Below are positions 1 through 5,816 of a stretch of 12,301 nt of DNA, piece by piece. Positions within the stretch are counted from its first letter, which is position 1. Every line of letters starts with the position of its first letter. Both the position numbers and the translations under genes were made by a program. This DNA is from Actinomycetes bacterium (lineage in GTDB: Bacteria; Actinomycetota; Actinomycetes; S36-B12). The stretch lies in assembly GCA_030425745.1 (NCBI GenBank), contig JAUHZW010000043.1, positions 1 to 12,301 of the forward strand, in the 5' to 3' direction. The notes under the pieces were generated by a model, which was given only the letters and a program-made list of their open reading frames with translations, had not been told where the DNA came from and did no database searches.

Positions 1-17
1 TGTGTGATGCCATTTCA

Positions 18-2192
18 CTACACCCGCGTGGAGCTCAGCACCGTGTCGGCGAGTCTATCTGGCGGCACCACCATGTGCGCCAGCCGACTCAGGTGCGTCA
101 CCCAGTCGGTCAGCCAGACGGCGATGACGAGTGCGTTGGCGTCCTTGGCGGTGGTGACCGTCTGGAGCGTCGGGTACGGCAGGTCGGGGATCGGCGGCAA
201 GGGTGGCGGATCGTCACTTCTCGGATCGATCTGCGCGGCAAGGGCATTCCACTGCTCATCGCCGGCCTGGCGCGCAGCTTCGATCGCTGGTGCGAGCTCG
301 GGGTGGGTTCGGGCGATCGGGTCCTCGATCGCGAACACGCCCATGATCCGGCCGACCGCGTTGACGAGGTAGGCGAGCGTCATGCTCGGTTCCCACTCCT
401 CAATGTCCTCGTGCGGGCCGCGCTGGGTGACCGCGGTGTCGTAGGTCTCGAATGCCCGATAGATCGCGGTGACGGACTCCGTGCGTGACTTCGTCACCTG
501 ACGCTGCAGGCCCTGGTCCGCGAAGGACCTCAATGTGGTGCTGAGGTAATGGGCGGCGGCGGTGATGCCGTCCGCGATGCGCTCGCGCAGGTAACCCGCG
601 GCACCGCGTGGCCAGAAGAGGAAGCCCACGAGCAGTGCGACACCGGCGCCCATCGCGATGTCCTCGACGCGGGTGATGCCGTCTTGAACCTTGGGCGGCC
701 ACTGCAGAATGCCGAGCGCCACGAGGACCATGGCCGAGAACGCCACCTGCCCCGTCGGGTAGTTCACGGCCCCTGTCGCCCAAGTGCCCAGAAGGGTGAG
801 GATCGGCAGCAGGATCCACAGCACTGTCGGGCTGGTGACGAACACGGTGATGAGCAGCAGGCCGACGATCACCCCGACGACGGATCCGAGCACAGCGCGC
901 AGCGCGTACTGACGCGTGCCCACGGCATCGAGCCGCAGCACGGAGATCACACCGAGCAGCACCCAGAACCCGTGACCCACCCCGGTGACGTGCAGCACCG
1001 TGACGCCCAGGCCCAGGCCGATGGCGCTGCGGATCGCGTTGCGCATCCACGGTGACGTCAGCCTGAACTGGGCGAGCACCTGGATGCGAAGCGAACGCCG
1101 CGGGATCGGCGGGCTGACCTCGAGCTCTTCATCCTTGCCGCCGTTGGCGGTGCGAGCGAGGCCGATCATCTGCTCGACGAGCAGGGCGAAGATCCGCAGG
1201 TGATGCAGGCTCGCAACGGTGGCCGACACCTGCTCGGGAGGCAGGCCCCGTTGGTAGGCGTCGAGCACCCACTCCTCGACACCTGCGCGGACAGCCTCGC
1301 GAGCGTGATCCAGGGCCGTCGCGCTCGGGATCACGCCGGGGTCGAGCATCGAGGCGGAGAGTTCGTCGAGGGAACGGATGATGGCCCGGACGAGGCGCTG
1401 CCGGTCAGGTGAGGTGAAGACCTGCTCCGACGGCTGGGCGGCCTGCGCCTCGTCGACGAGCAGCCGCACCCCGGTGATCAGATTCGCGAGGACGTTGAGT
1501 GCGGCATCGCGTTCGGAGAGGCCCGATGCACGAGCCATCTGCCCGGTGCTGTGGACGTCGAGGCGATCGACGGCTTCGTCGAACTCGGCGACGAAGCGGG
1601 CGAGCGCTGGCTCATTGCGCTGGCCGGTCGGGGAGGCCCACGCGGCCTCCGCCGCGCGGGCCGCGGCATTGAAGGCCTCGGCGAGGCCGATCCGATGGGT
1701 GCCTCGACGCTTGCGCGGCAGGATGACCAGTGCCGTGATGGTGCTGACCACCACTGCGATCCACCAACCGAGAAGGTAGTCGGGCAGCGACCCGGTGGCC
1801 CCGTCCAGGCACACCGCGAGAACGAACACCATGAGGACCGATCCGGTCCCGATCGACACCGAGCCGCGGATCAGTCCAGCGAAGGTCAAGGCGAATCCGA
1901 TGATCACCGTGGTGATGACAGCCGTGACACCGTTGTAGGAGGCGGCCCATCCGAGAGCCAGGCTGATGCTCCCGGCGATGCCCGTGTAGAGGTACGACAG
2001 TGCGCGTTTGCGAGGCGACCCGGCGAAGTCGGAGCTCACCAGCAGGCCGGTGACACCGAACAGGGTGAAGCCAGCGCCGGCGTGATCGTCAAACACGAAC
2101 AGGGCTATCGCGAGAGCAACGGGCACCGCGATGGCCGCGCGCACCGCACGCCGGGCCGCGAGGCGGTCCGGGTCGTGGGGGCGCAGTCGCAC
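18..2192 (-). CDS. FUSC-family inner-membrane protein (two FUSC halves)
   Basis: A 724-residue membrane protein with two hydrophobic blocks, residues about 17-158 and 385-528, each probably of about six membrane helices. A long soluble helical stretch (about 160-380) separates them, and a soluble tail follows. The second block carries the FUSC-like pattern: FWVLLGVISVLRLD near 409-422, then a basic stretch and a glycine-rich helix. This two-block layout is typical of FUSC / aromatic-acid efflux-like proteins (YccS, AaeB and fusaric acid resistance relatives). The substrate cannot be read from the sequence. The start is GTG at 2192, with TAGCGT six bases upstream and no Shine-Dalgarno, so it is probably leaderless. 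The stop is TAG at 18-20. It is divergent from the 70-residue membrane protein at 2304. Assignment to the family is firm; the efflux role is inference. Confidence 0.88.
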   Translation of the reverse strand: MRLRPHDPDRLAARRAVRAAIAVPVALAIALFVFDDHAGAGFTLFGVTGLLVSSDFAGSPRKRALSYLYTGIAGSISLALGWAASYNGVTAVITTVIIGFALTFAGLIRGSVSIGTGSVLMVFVLAVCLDGATGSLPDYLLGWWIAVVVSTITALVILPRKRRGTHRIGLAEAFNAAARAAEAAWASPTGQRNEPALARFVAEFDEAVDRLDVHSTGQMARASGLSERDAALNVLANLITGVRLLVDEAQAAQPSEQVFTSPDRQRLVRAIIRSLDELSASMLDPGVIPSATALDHAREAVRAGVEEWVLDAYQRGLPPEQVSATVASLHHLRIFALLVEQMIGLARTANGGKDEELEVSPPIPRRSLRIQVLAQFRLTSPWMRNAIRSAIGLGLGVTVLHVTGVGHGFWVLLGVISVLRLDAVGTRQYALRAVLGSVVGVIVGLLLITVFVTSPTVLWILLPILTLLGTWATGAVNYPTGQVAFSAMVLVALGILQWPPKVQDGITRVEDIAMGAGVALLVGFLFWPRGAAGYLRERIADGITAAAHYLSTTLRSFADQGLQRQVTKSRTESVTAIYRAFETYDTAVTQRGPHEDIEEWEPSMTLAYLVNAVGRIMGVFAIEDPIARTHPELAPAIEAARQAGDEQWNALAAQIDPRSDDPPPLPPIPDLPYPTLQTVTTAKDANALVIAVWLTDWVTHLSRLAHMVVPPDRLADTVLSSTRV

Positions 2193-2198
2193 GAGGGA

Positions 2199-2204
2199 AC
2201 GCTA
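2199..2204 (-). promoter_or_regulatory. -10 element of a leaderless promoter for the FUSC gene
   Basis: Read on the minus strand, TAGCGT is followed by six bases (TCCCTC) and then the GTG start. This TANNNT-N6-start spacing recurs at several genes in the window. It places the transcription start at or next to the start codon. No good -35 is visible: the hexamer 17 bases upstream reads TCAATC. Confidence 0.6.
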
Positions 2205-2258
2205 GCGAGAAAGAAAGTTCGGATTGATGGGTTTGAGTTGTGTGAGCCCGGGTAGGAC

Positions 2259-2287
2259 GTGGTCAGGCAAGGAGCCTGCAGGACCAC
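2259..2287 (+). promoter_or_regulatory. Leader hairpin just upstream of the RBS of the 70-aa gene
   Basis: GTGGTC (2259-2264) pairs with GACCAC (2282-2287), and AGGC (2265-2268) pairs with GCCT (2274-2277). A four-base bulge lies at 2278-2281. This gives a ten-pair imperfect hairpin that ends immediately before the AAGAAGGAG ribosome-binding region. It could affect mRNA stability or translation, or be an operator. The role is inferred only from its position. Confidence 0.4.
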
Positions 2288-2290
2288 AAG

Positions 2291-2296
2291 AAGGAG
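2291..2296 (+). promoter_or_regulatory. Strong Shine-Dalgarno AAGGAG fixing the start at 2304
   Basis: AAGGAG lies seven bases before ATG 2304. It selects this ATG over an upstream in-frame GTG at 2259, which would add 15 non-hydrophobic residues encoded by the leader hairpin. It stands out because most starts in this window lack a Shine-Dalgarno. Confidence 0.8.
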
Positions 2297-2303
2297 CCAC
2301 ATC

Positions 2304-2516
2304 ATGCTGAACGCAATCCAGAAGACCCTCGGCGCCAAGCGCACCAACCCGATGTTCATCGCCATCGCCGGCCTCGTCCTGATGCTCGCCGGGCTGGTGA
2401 CACTCGCGTTCGCCGCGGCCTACCCGCTCACGATGGTCACGGCCGCCATCGGAGTCGCCCTCGGCGGCCTGATGATCCTGGCCAACCCGAAGTCCTCGTG
2501 GGGGACCCAGCACTAG
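2304..2516 (+). CDS. Small two-helix membrane protein, unknown function
   Basis: A 70-residue protein. After a basic N-terminal stretch (LNAIQKTLGAKRTNP, residues 2-16) there are two hydrophobic helices, about 17-38 and 42-60, joined by a tight turn around Y40-P41. A short polar tail ends in WGTQH. The helices are rich in Gly, Ala and Leu. I do not recognise a named family; it resembles the many small, uncharacterised membrane proteins of actinobacteria. The ribosome-binding site and codon usage argue that it is real. It is divergent from the FUSC gene, sharing a 111-bp intergenic region, and is followed by two hairpins, so it is probably monocistronic. A structural or regulatory membrane role is possible but not shown. 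Confidence 0.75.
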   Translation: MLNAIQKTLGAKRTNPMFIAIAGLVLMLAGLVTLAFAAAYPLTMVTAAIGVALGGLMILANPKSSWGTQH

Positions 2517-2537
2517 ACCCTCACCTCACCTCGACAC

Positions 2538-2564
2538 GACCTCCGCCGACGGGCGGGGGTCTTT
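2538..2564 (+). terminator. Rho-independent-type terminator after the 70-aa gene
   Basis: GACCTCCGCC (2538-2547) pairs over ten positions with GGCGGGGGTC (2552-2561), with one T-G wobble and a four-base loop (GACG). A short TTT follows. It lies 21 bases past the stop codon at 2516. The short T-run is common for high-GC actinobacterial terminators. Confidence 0.75.
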
Positions 2565-2574
2565 CGGGGGTTTC

Positions 2575-2608
2575 GCTGCCCCTCGCCATGGCTCCGGCGG
2601 GGGGCAGC
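2575..2608. terminator. Second, 13-bp GC-rich hairpin in tandem with the terminator
   Basis: GCTGCCCC (2575-2582) pairs perfectly with GGGGCAGC (2601-2608). Inside it, T2583-G2600 (wobble) and CGCC/GGCG (2584-2587 / 2596-2599) extend the stem to 13 continuous pairs with an eight-base loop. There is no T-tract on either side. It may be a backup or bidirectional terminator, or a structured RNA end. The remaining bases to dcd at 2719 hold only a short CTCCT/AGGAG inverted repeat (2660-2664 / 2671-2675) and the dcd promoter; I see no gene there. Confidence 0.55.
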
Positions 2609-2706
2609 GGCATTCGGCGGTCTGCACGAGCCCCTGAGGTCTTGGCGCTCGAGCCGGGACTCCTGCCGGGAGGAGGGATCAGGCCCATCTCGACACAGCA
2701 GCCCGG

Positions 2707-2712
2707 TAGCCT
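2707..2712 (+). promoter_or_regulatory. -10 element of a leaderless promoter for dcd
   Basis: TAGCCT is followed by six bases (CGGCAC) and the GTG start at 2719. The purine-rich AGGAGGG at 2671-2677 is about 40 bases upstream, too far to be the ribosome-binding site. The same TAGCCT hexamer precedes the gene at 9995 at the same spacing. Confidence 0.6.
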
Positions 2713-2718
2713 CGGCAC

Positions 2719-3294
2719 GTGCTGCTCTCCGATCGTGACCTGAAGACCGAGATCTCATCGGGACGTGTGGGCGTCGAGCCCTACACCGACGCGATGATCC
2801 AGCCGTCGAGCATCGATGTGCGCCTGGACCGCTGGTTCCGGGTCTTCGAGAACCACCGCTACCCCCACATCGACCCGAGCATCGAGCAGCCCGACCTCAC
2901 CCGGCTCATCGAGCCCGAGGGTGACGAGCCGTTCGTACTGCACCCGGGGGAGTTCGTGCTCGGGTCGACGTACGAGGTGGTGACCCTGCCCGACGACATC
3001 GCCGGCCGGCTCGAGGGCAAGAGCTCGCTGGGCCGCCTGGGCCTGCTGACGCACTCCACTGCCGGGTTCATCGACCCGGGCTTCTCGGGCCACATCACGC
3101 TGGAACTGTCAAACGTCGCGAACCTGCCGATCCTGCTCTACCCGGGCATGAAGATCGGGCAGCTGTGCCTGTTCCGTCTCTCCTCCGCAGCGGAGCATCC
3201 GTACGGCTCGGAGAAGTACGGCTCGCGGTACCAGGGTCAGCGCGGCCCGACCCCGTCACGCTCCTACGCGAACTTCCACCGCACCCAGATCTAA
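2719..3294 (+). CDS. dcd: dCTP deaminase, probably the bifunctional dUMP-forming type
   Basis: A 191-residue cytosolic enzyme of pyrimidine deoxynucleotide metabolism, making dUMP precursor from dCTP. The N-terminus MLLSDRDL, the block QPSSIDVRLD (28-37), the core GRLEGKSSLGRLGL (96-109), HSTAGFIDPGFSGH (112-125), ITLELSN (126-132) and the C-terminal GQRGPTPSRSY are all hallmarks of the family. E129 in ITLELSN corresponds to the catalytic glutamate. From memory the sequence is very close to the Mycobacterium tuberculosis enzyme, which both deaminates dCTP and hydrolyses dUTP, so the bifunctional form is likely by homology. Length is normal (about 190). The start is GTG, fixed by the conserved MLLSDRD N-terminus. 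Its stop codon overlaps that of the convergent toxin gene, leaving no room for a terminator. Confidence 0.97.
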   Translation: MLLSDRDLKTEISSGRVGVEPYTDAMIQPSSIDVRLDRWFRVFENHRYPHIDPSIEQPDLTRLIEPEGDEPFVLHPGEFVLGSTYEVVTLPDDIAGRLEGKSSLGRLGLLTHSTAGFIDPGFSGHITLELSNVANLPILLYPGMKIGQLCLFRLSSAAEHPYGSEKYGSRYQGQRGPTPSRSYANFHRTQI

Positions 3295-3689
3295 CGGACA
3301 GCCGTCACGTCGCAGTACCGGGAGGCGGCGCGCGCCAGCCTCAGGTCACTTGTCACCAGCGTGGCCTCAAGAGCCTCGGCCAGGACGACGTAGGTGGCGT
3401 CGGAAGCCGTTACGTTGGTGAACATCTCGATCATCCTCAGGGCAGTCCGCTCATCGACGTCGTGGAGTTCCACATCGAGGTCGAAGAGGTGTCCGACGAG
3501 CACCGGCATCTTTTGTCGTGCGATGGCTCCTCGGAGGAGATGCCGCCGCAGCACCATGAGTGACTCGGGGACAACAAGGGAAGGGGAGTGCAGGACCTCC
3601 GAGGCATCATCAAGTGTCGCCCGGACACCTTCGGCGCGGCGCGTCTGCAGGAGAAGGTCGCAGATCGCCGAAGCATCCAGCACCAGCAC
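3291..3689 (-). CDS. vapC: PIN-domain ribonuclease toxin (VapC family)
   Basis: A 132-residue single-domain PIN protein, expected to be an Mg-dependent RNase toxin of a type II toxin-antitoxin system. The four acidic residues of the active site are visible: D5 (LVLDASA), E42 (VPESLMVLRR), D97 (TASDATYVVLAE) and D115 (LVTSDLRLA). The spacing and the closing LVTSDLRLARAA motif are typical of the family. The start is GTG at 3689. It shares one base with the TAG stop of the antitoxin (TAGTG), so the pair should be translationally coupled. Its stop overlaps the dcd stop on the other strand. The active site looks intact, so this should be functional. The RNA target cannot be predicted from sequence. 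Confidence 0.9.
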   Translation of the reverse strand: MLVLDASAICDLLLQTRRAEGVRATLDDASEVLHSPSLVVPESLMVLRRHLLRGAIARQKMPVLVGHLFDLDVELHDVDERTALRMIEMFTNVTASDATYVVLAEALEATLVTSDLRLARAASRYCDVTAVR

Positions 3690-3916
3690 TACATGGCCTC
3701 CCGGCTGCGCCGGATCGTGTCAGCGGGATCCTCATCGACATCGACAGCGGGAAGGGCCGCCAGTCGGGCCAAGATCTCCGTTCGACTGGGCCGGGCGGCC
3801 TCCCGCTCAAGAATCCGGAGCGTGTATTCCGAGAGGGACTGCCCTTCCTCGGCCGCCCGGGCCTTGAGCGTTCGGCTGACGTCGTCGGGAACGTTCCTCA
3901 CCTGCAGCGTCGTCAT
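3689..3916 (-). CDS. vapB: Ribbon-helix-helix antitoxin (FitA/VapB-like)
   Basis: A 75-residue partner of the PIN toxin. The N-terminal half (TLQVRNVPDDVSRTLKARAA, residues 3-22, then EEGQSLSEYTLRILEREA) is a ribbon-helix-helix DNA-binding domain of the FitA type. The C-terminal part (about 45-75, acidic and ending IRRSREAM) is where such antitoxins wrap the toxin. I chose ATG 3916 because MTTLQVRNVP is the family's usual beginning; an upstream in-frame ATG at 3958 would add residues encoded by the operator repeats. It is translated just before the toxin with a one-base overlap. It probably represses its own promoter through the ATGCA repeats at 3915-3946, which lie over its start and -10 region. 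Confidence 0.9.
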   Translation of the reverse strand: MTTLQVRNVPDDVSRTLKARAAEEGQSLSEYTLRILEREAARPSRTEILARLAALPAVDVDEDPADTIRRSREAM

Positions 3917-3946
3917 GCAACAAGCATGCAACGCATGCACTATGCA
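3915..3946. promoter_or_regulatory. Four ATGCA repeats, candidate antitoxin operator
   Basis: ATGCA occurs at 3915, 3926, 3935 and 3942 within 32 bases. Two copies sit in the palindrome GCATGC (3924-3929, 3933-3938) and one in ATGCAT (3942-3947). The cluster covers the antitoxin start codon, its proposed -10 and the spacer. Ribbon-helix-helix antitoxins bind short repeated or palindromic sites, so this is a likely autoregulatory operator. The role is inferred. Confidence 0.6.
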
Positions 3947-3952
3947 TGTCAA
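3923..3952 (-). promoter_or_regulatory. Promoter of the vapBC operon
   Basis: On the minus strand a perfect TTGACA (-35, 3952-3947) is followed by 18 bases and CATGCT (3928-3923, weak -10). Six bases then separate it from ATG 3916. This is the same N6 geometry as the other leaderless starts here, but with a consensus -35 and a poorer -10. Confidence 0.5.
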
Positions 3953-3987
3953 TGGCAACGGGCGGGTCTGAGGGCCACCATGGACCC

Positions 3988-4494
3988 ATGGGCATGCCGC
4001 CGGACAGTGAGCTCGAGACCTTCACCTATGAGGACTTCGGGGTCGGCATCCGCTGGATCGCCGAGCAGCTGATCGAGCGCGACTGGATTCCGGACGTGAT
4101 CCTCGGGGTCGTGCGCGGCGGGCTGTTCGTCTCCACCGCGATCGCCTACGCCCTCGACATCAAGCACGTGCGCCACGTGAACGTCGAGTTCTACACCGAT
4201 GCGGGGGAGACGTTGCCCGAGCCCGTGCTCATCGGCCAGCCGCCCTACCTTGCTGACCTCGGCGGCAAGCGGGTGCTCGTCGCGGACGACGTCGCCGACA
4301 CCGGCGCCACCCTGCAGTTCGTCCGCGCCATGCTGCCCGATGACGCGATCGTGCACGTCGCCGTCCTCTATGAGAAGCCCGGCACCACCTACAACCCCGA
4401 CATCGCGTGGCGATCGACGGACAGGTGGATCCGGTTCCCGTGGATCCAGGTGCCACCGCTGCGGGTTGAGGCCGCCGGGCGCTCGTCGGTCTGA
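3988..4494 (+). CDS. Phosphoribosyltransferase (type I, hypoxanthine/xanthine PRTase-like)
   Basis: A 168-residue type I phosphoribosyltransferase, acting on PRPP and probably a purine base in salvage. The PRPP-binding motif is clear: VLVADDVADTGATL (residues 97-110). ILGVVRGGLFVS (38-49) supplies the pyrophosphate loop with R43-G44. The N-terminus ETFTYEDFGVGIRWIAEQL and the short length match the COG2236-type proteins, whose base specificity is often unassigned. I place the start at ATG 3988; ATG 3994 is an alternative. The only Shine-Dalgarno-like AGGG (3971-3974) is better spaced for an out-of-frame ATG at 3980, so the start is uncertain. Its upstream region is shared with vapB. GTCAA/TTGAC (4498-4502 / 4507-4511) after the stop is a weak inverted repeat. 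Confidence 0.85.
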   Translation: MGMPPDSELETFTYEDFGVGIRWIAEQLIERDWIPDVILGVVRGGLFVSTAIAYALDIKHVRHVNVEFYTDAGETLPEPVLIGQPPYLADLGGKRVLVADDVADTGATLQFVRAMLPDDAIVHVAVLYEKPGTTYNPDIAWRSTDRWIRFPWIQVPPLRVEAAGRSSV

Positions 4495-4581
4495 CCGGTC
4501 AACCCGTTGACTCGAGAGGCGGATGAGCGCACGCTCCCGTCACAGTAGAAGGGGGATGTTCAGGCCCTCGAGTCGCAAGGC

Positions 4582-4587
4582 AGGGGG
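4582..4587 (+). promoter_or_regulatory. Shine-Dalgarno AGGGGG of the diguanylate cyclase gene
   Basis: AGGGGG lies five bases before ATG 4593, so this gene has a conventional leader. The 98-bp gap after the phosphoribosyltransferase gene shows TTGACT at 4507-4512 but no matching -10 at normal spacing. The promoter remains unassigned. Confidence 0.6.
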
Positions 4588-4592
4588 CGGCC

Positions 4593-5786
4593 ATGATTCG
4601 GTGGGTTCGACGCGAACCGCTCCTCGCCGGGGCGCTGCTCTCGCTGCCGGTTCTGTTTCTTCTGGATTTCCTCAGTGACGTCGTCTTCGTCCCGAGCTTC
4701 TTTGTCATTCCGGTGGTTGTCACTGCTCCCCTGGGACGCCCGCGCGCGACGCTCGGAGTGGGATTGGCGGCGCTCGCCCTCTCCGGTCTCGCACTGGCCC
4801 GCGGAGGATTCCCCTTCGAGGTGGCCCTCTCCAGACTCACCCTCCTGGCCGCCGTCATCATGGCGACCGCGTGGGTCGCCGAAGTCGTCCGCCGCGCGCG
4901 CCAGCGTCTGCGGGAGCAGGAAGCTCAGATGCGCGTTCTGGCCGAGAACGCCTCGGACATCGTCTTCCGCAGCACACCGGACGCGGTGATCGAGTGGGTC
5001 TCACCCTCGGTGGAGCGGGAGCTCGGCTACGCGCCGGAGGAGATGGTGGGCCACCCCGTCGGCACCTTCGTCCACCCCCGGGACGTCGAGACGACGGTGC
5101 AGGCGAGCCGGGAGCTCAACGATCGTCGGTCTGCCGTGACCTACCGGGCTCGATTCCAGCGGTCCGACGGCACCCTCACCTGGCTGGAGATCTCTGCGCG
5201 CCCGGTCATTCGGGACGGCCAGATGGTCGGACGCGTCGGCAGTGCGCGCTCCATCGATCGTCAGGTAGCCCTCGAGGAAGAACTCAGGCGACGGGCCACT
5301 ACCGATGAGCTCACGGGAGCCACGCGACGCGATGAGGCCCTGCGTCATCTGCGAAGCCTGCAGGCCGGCCACGAGCGCACGGGCCGGGGATCGGCCGTCA
5401 TCTTCTGCGACATCGACCTGTTCAAGCAGGTCAACGACACCTACGGTCATGCCGGTGGCGACGAGGTCCTGCGCGAGGTCGCTGAACGACTCCGCTGCAG
5501 TCTGCGCGAGGAGGACTCCGTTGCCCGGTTCGGCGGTGACGAGTTCGTCGTCATCCTGCACAGCATCCACTCGCTTCAGGATGCCCAGCACATCGCGGAG
5601 AAACTGCACACCGCCATGCTCCGCGGCATACCGATGCCCGACGGACGATCCGCTCACGTCACCCTGAGCATGGGCCTGGCCGAAGTGCGCCCCGGCGAGA
5701 GCATCACGGACGTTCTCGGGCGGGCCGATGCGGCGCTGTACGAGGCGAAGCGTGCCGGCCGCGACCGGGTCGTCTGCGCGTCGTGA
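4593..5786 (+). CDS. Membrane-anchored PAS-GGDEF diguanylate cyclase
   Basis: A 397-residue protein expected to make c-di-GMP from two GTP. Residues about 10-98 are hydrophobic with three to four membrane helices. A short coiled coil (about 99-115) leads to a PAS domain (about 112-225) with the usual IVFRSTPDAVIEWVSPS opening and a PAC-like end. The GGDEF domain (about 235-397) has the intact active motif GGDEF at 314-318 within ARFGGDEFVVIL and the metal aspartate D273 in FCDIDLFK. The inhibitory I-site RxxD is present as R305-E-E-D308 at the canonical distance, so product inhibition is expected. The usual DxLTGLxNR motif is altered to DELTGATRR. There is no EAL domain. The start is ATG 4593 with a good Shine-Dalgarno. 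It lies 30 bp upstream of the sensor kinase, on the same strand. The signal sensed by the PAS domain is unknown. Confidence 0.92.
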   Translation: MIRWVRREPLLAGALLSLPVLFLLDFLSDVVFVPSFFVIPVVVTAPLGRPRATLGVGLAALALSGLALARGGFPFEVALSRLTLLAAVIMATAWVAEVVRRARQRLREQEAQMRVLAENASDIVFRSTPDAVIEWVSPSVERELGYAPEEMVGHPVGTFVHPRDVETTVQASRELNDRRSAVTYRARFQRSDGTLTWLEISARPVIRDGQMVGRVGSARSIDRQVALEEELRRRATTDELTGATRRDEALRHLRSLQAGHERTGRGSAVIFCDIDLFKQVNDTYGHAGGDEVLREVAERLRCSLREEDSVARFGGDEFVVILHSIHSLQDAQHIAEKLHTAMLRGIPMPDGRSAHVTLSMGLAEVRPGESITDVLGRADAALYEAKRAGRDRVVCAS

Positions 5787-5804
5787 CCCCTTGACGCCGC
5801 TGGC

Positions 5805-5810
5805 TACTCT
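5805..5810 (+). promoter_or_regulatory. -10 element of a leaderless promoter for the sensor kinase
   Basis: TACTCT, then six bases (CATGGC), then GTG 5817. A possible weak -35 is GTGACC (5783-5788, 16-bp spacer). The more consensus TTGACG at 5791-5796 is only eight bases from the -10 and is not usable with it. This suggests the kinase operon can be transcribed separately from the diguanylate cyclase gene. Confidence 0.6.
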
Positions 5811-5816
5811 CATGGC

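Noticed and set aside
549..1055. Plus-strand open frame opposite the FUSC gene
   Set aside because: The product is a low-complexity H/D/E/Q/R mix, a mirror of the membrane helices on the other strand.
2609..2718. Possible tRNA gene upstream of dcd, since actinobacteria often have one there
   Set aside because: No T-loop sequence (GGTTCRANNCC) or cloverleaf arms were found in this stretch.
2498..2743. 81-codon plus-strand frame between the 70-aa gene and dcd
   Set aside because: It runs through both hairpins and into dcd in another frame, and its Pro/Gly-rich sequence is not protein-like.
3980..3982. ATG at 3980 with a well-spaced AGGG as the phosphoribosyltransferase start
   Set aside because: It is out of frame with the conserved PRTase sequence and gives a short nonsense peptide.
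4507..4592. c-di-GMP riboswitch in front of the GGDEF gene
   Set aside because: The leader is under 100 bases and I could not find the two-helix GEMM layout or its conserved loop sequences.
5791..5796. TTGACG as the -35 of the kinase promoter
   Set aside because: Only eight bases separate it from TACTCT (5805-5810), too short for a working -35/-10 pair.
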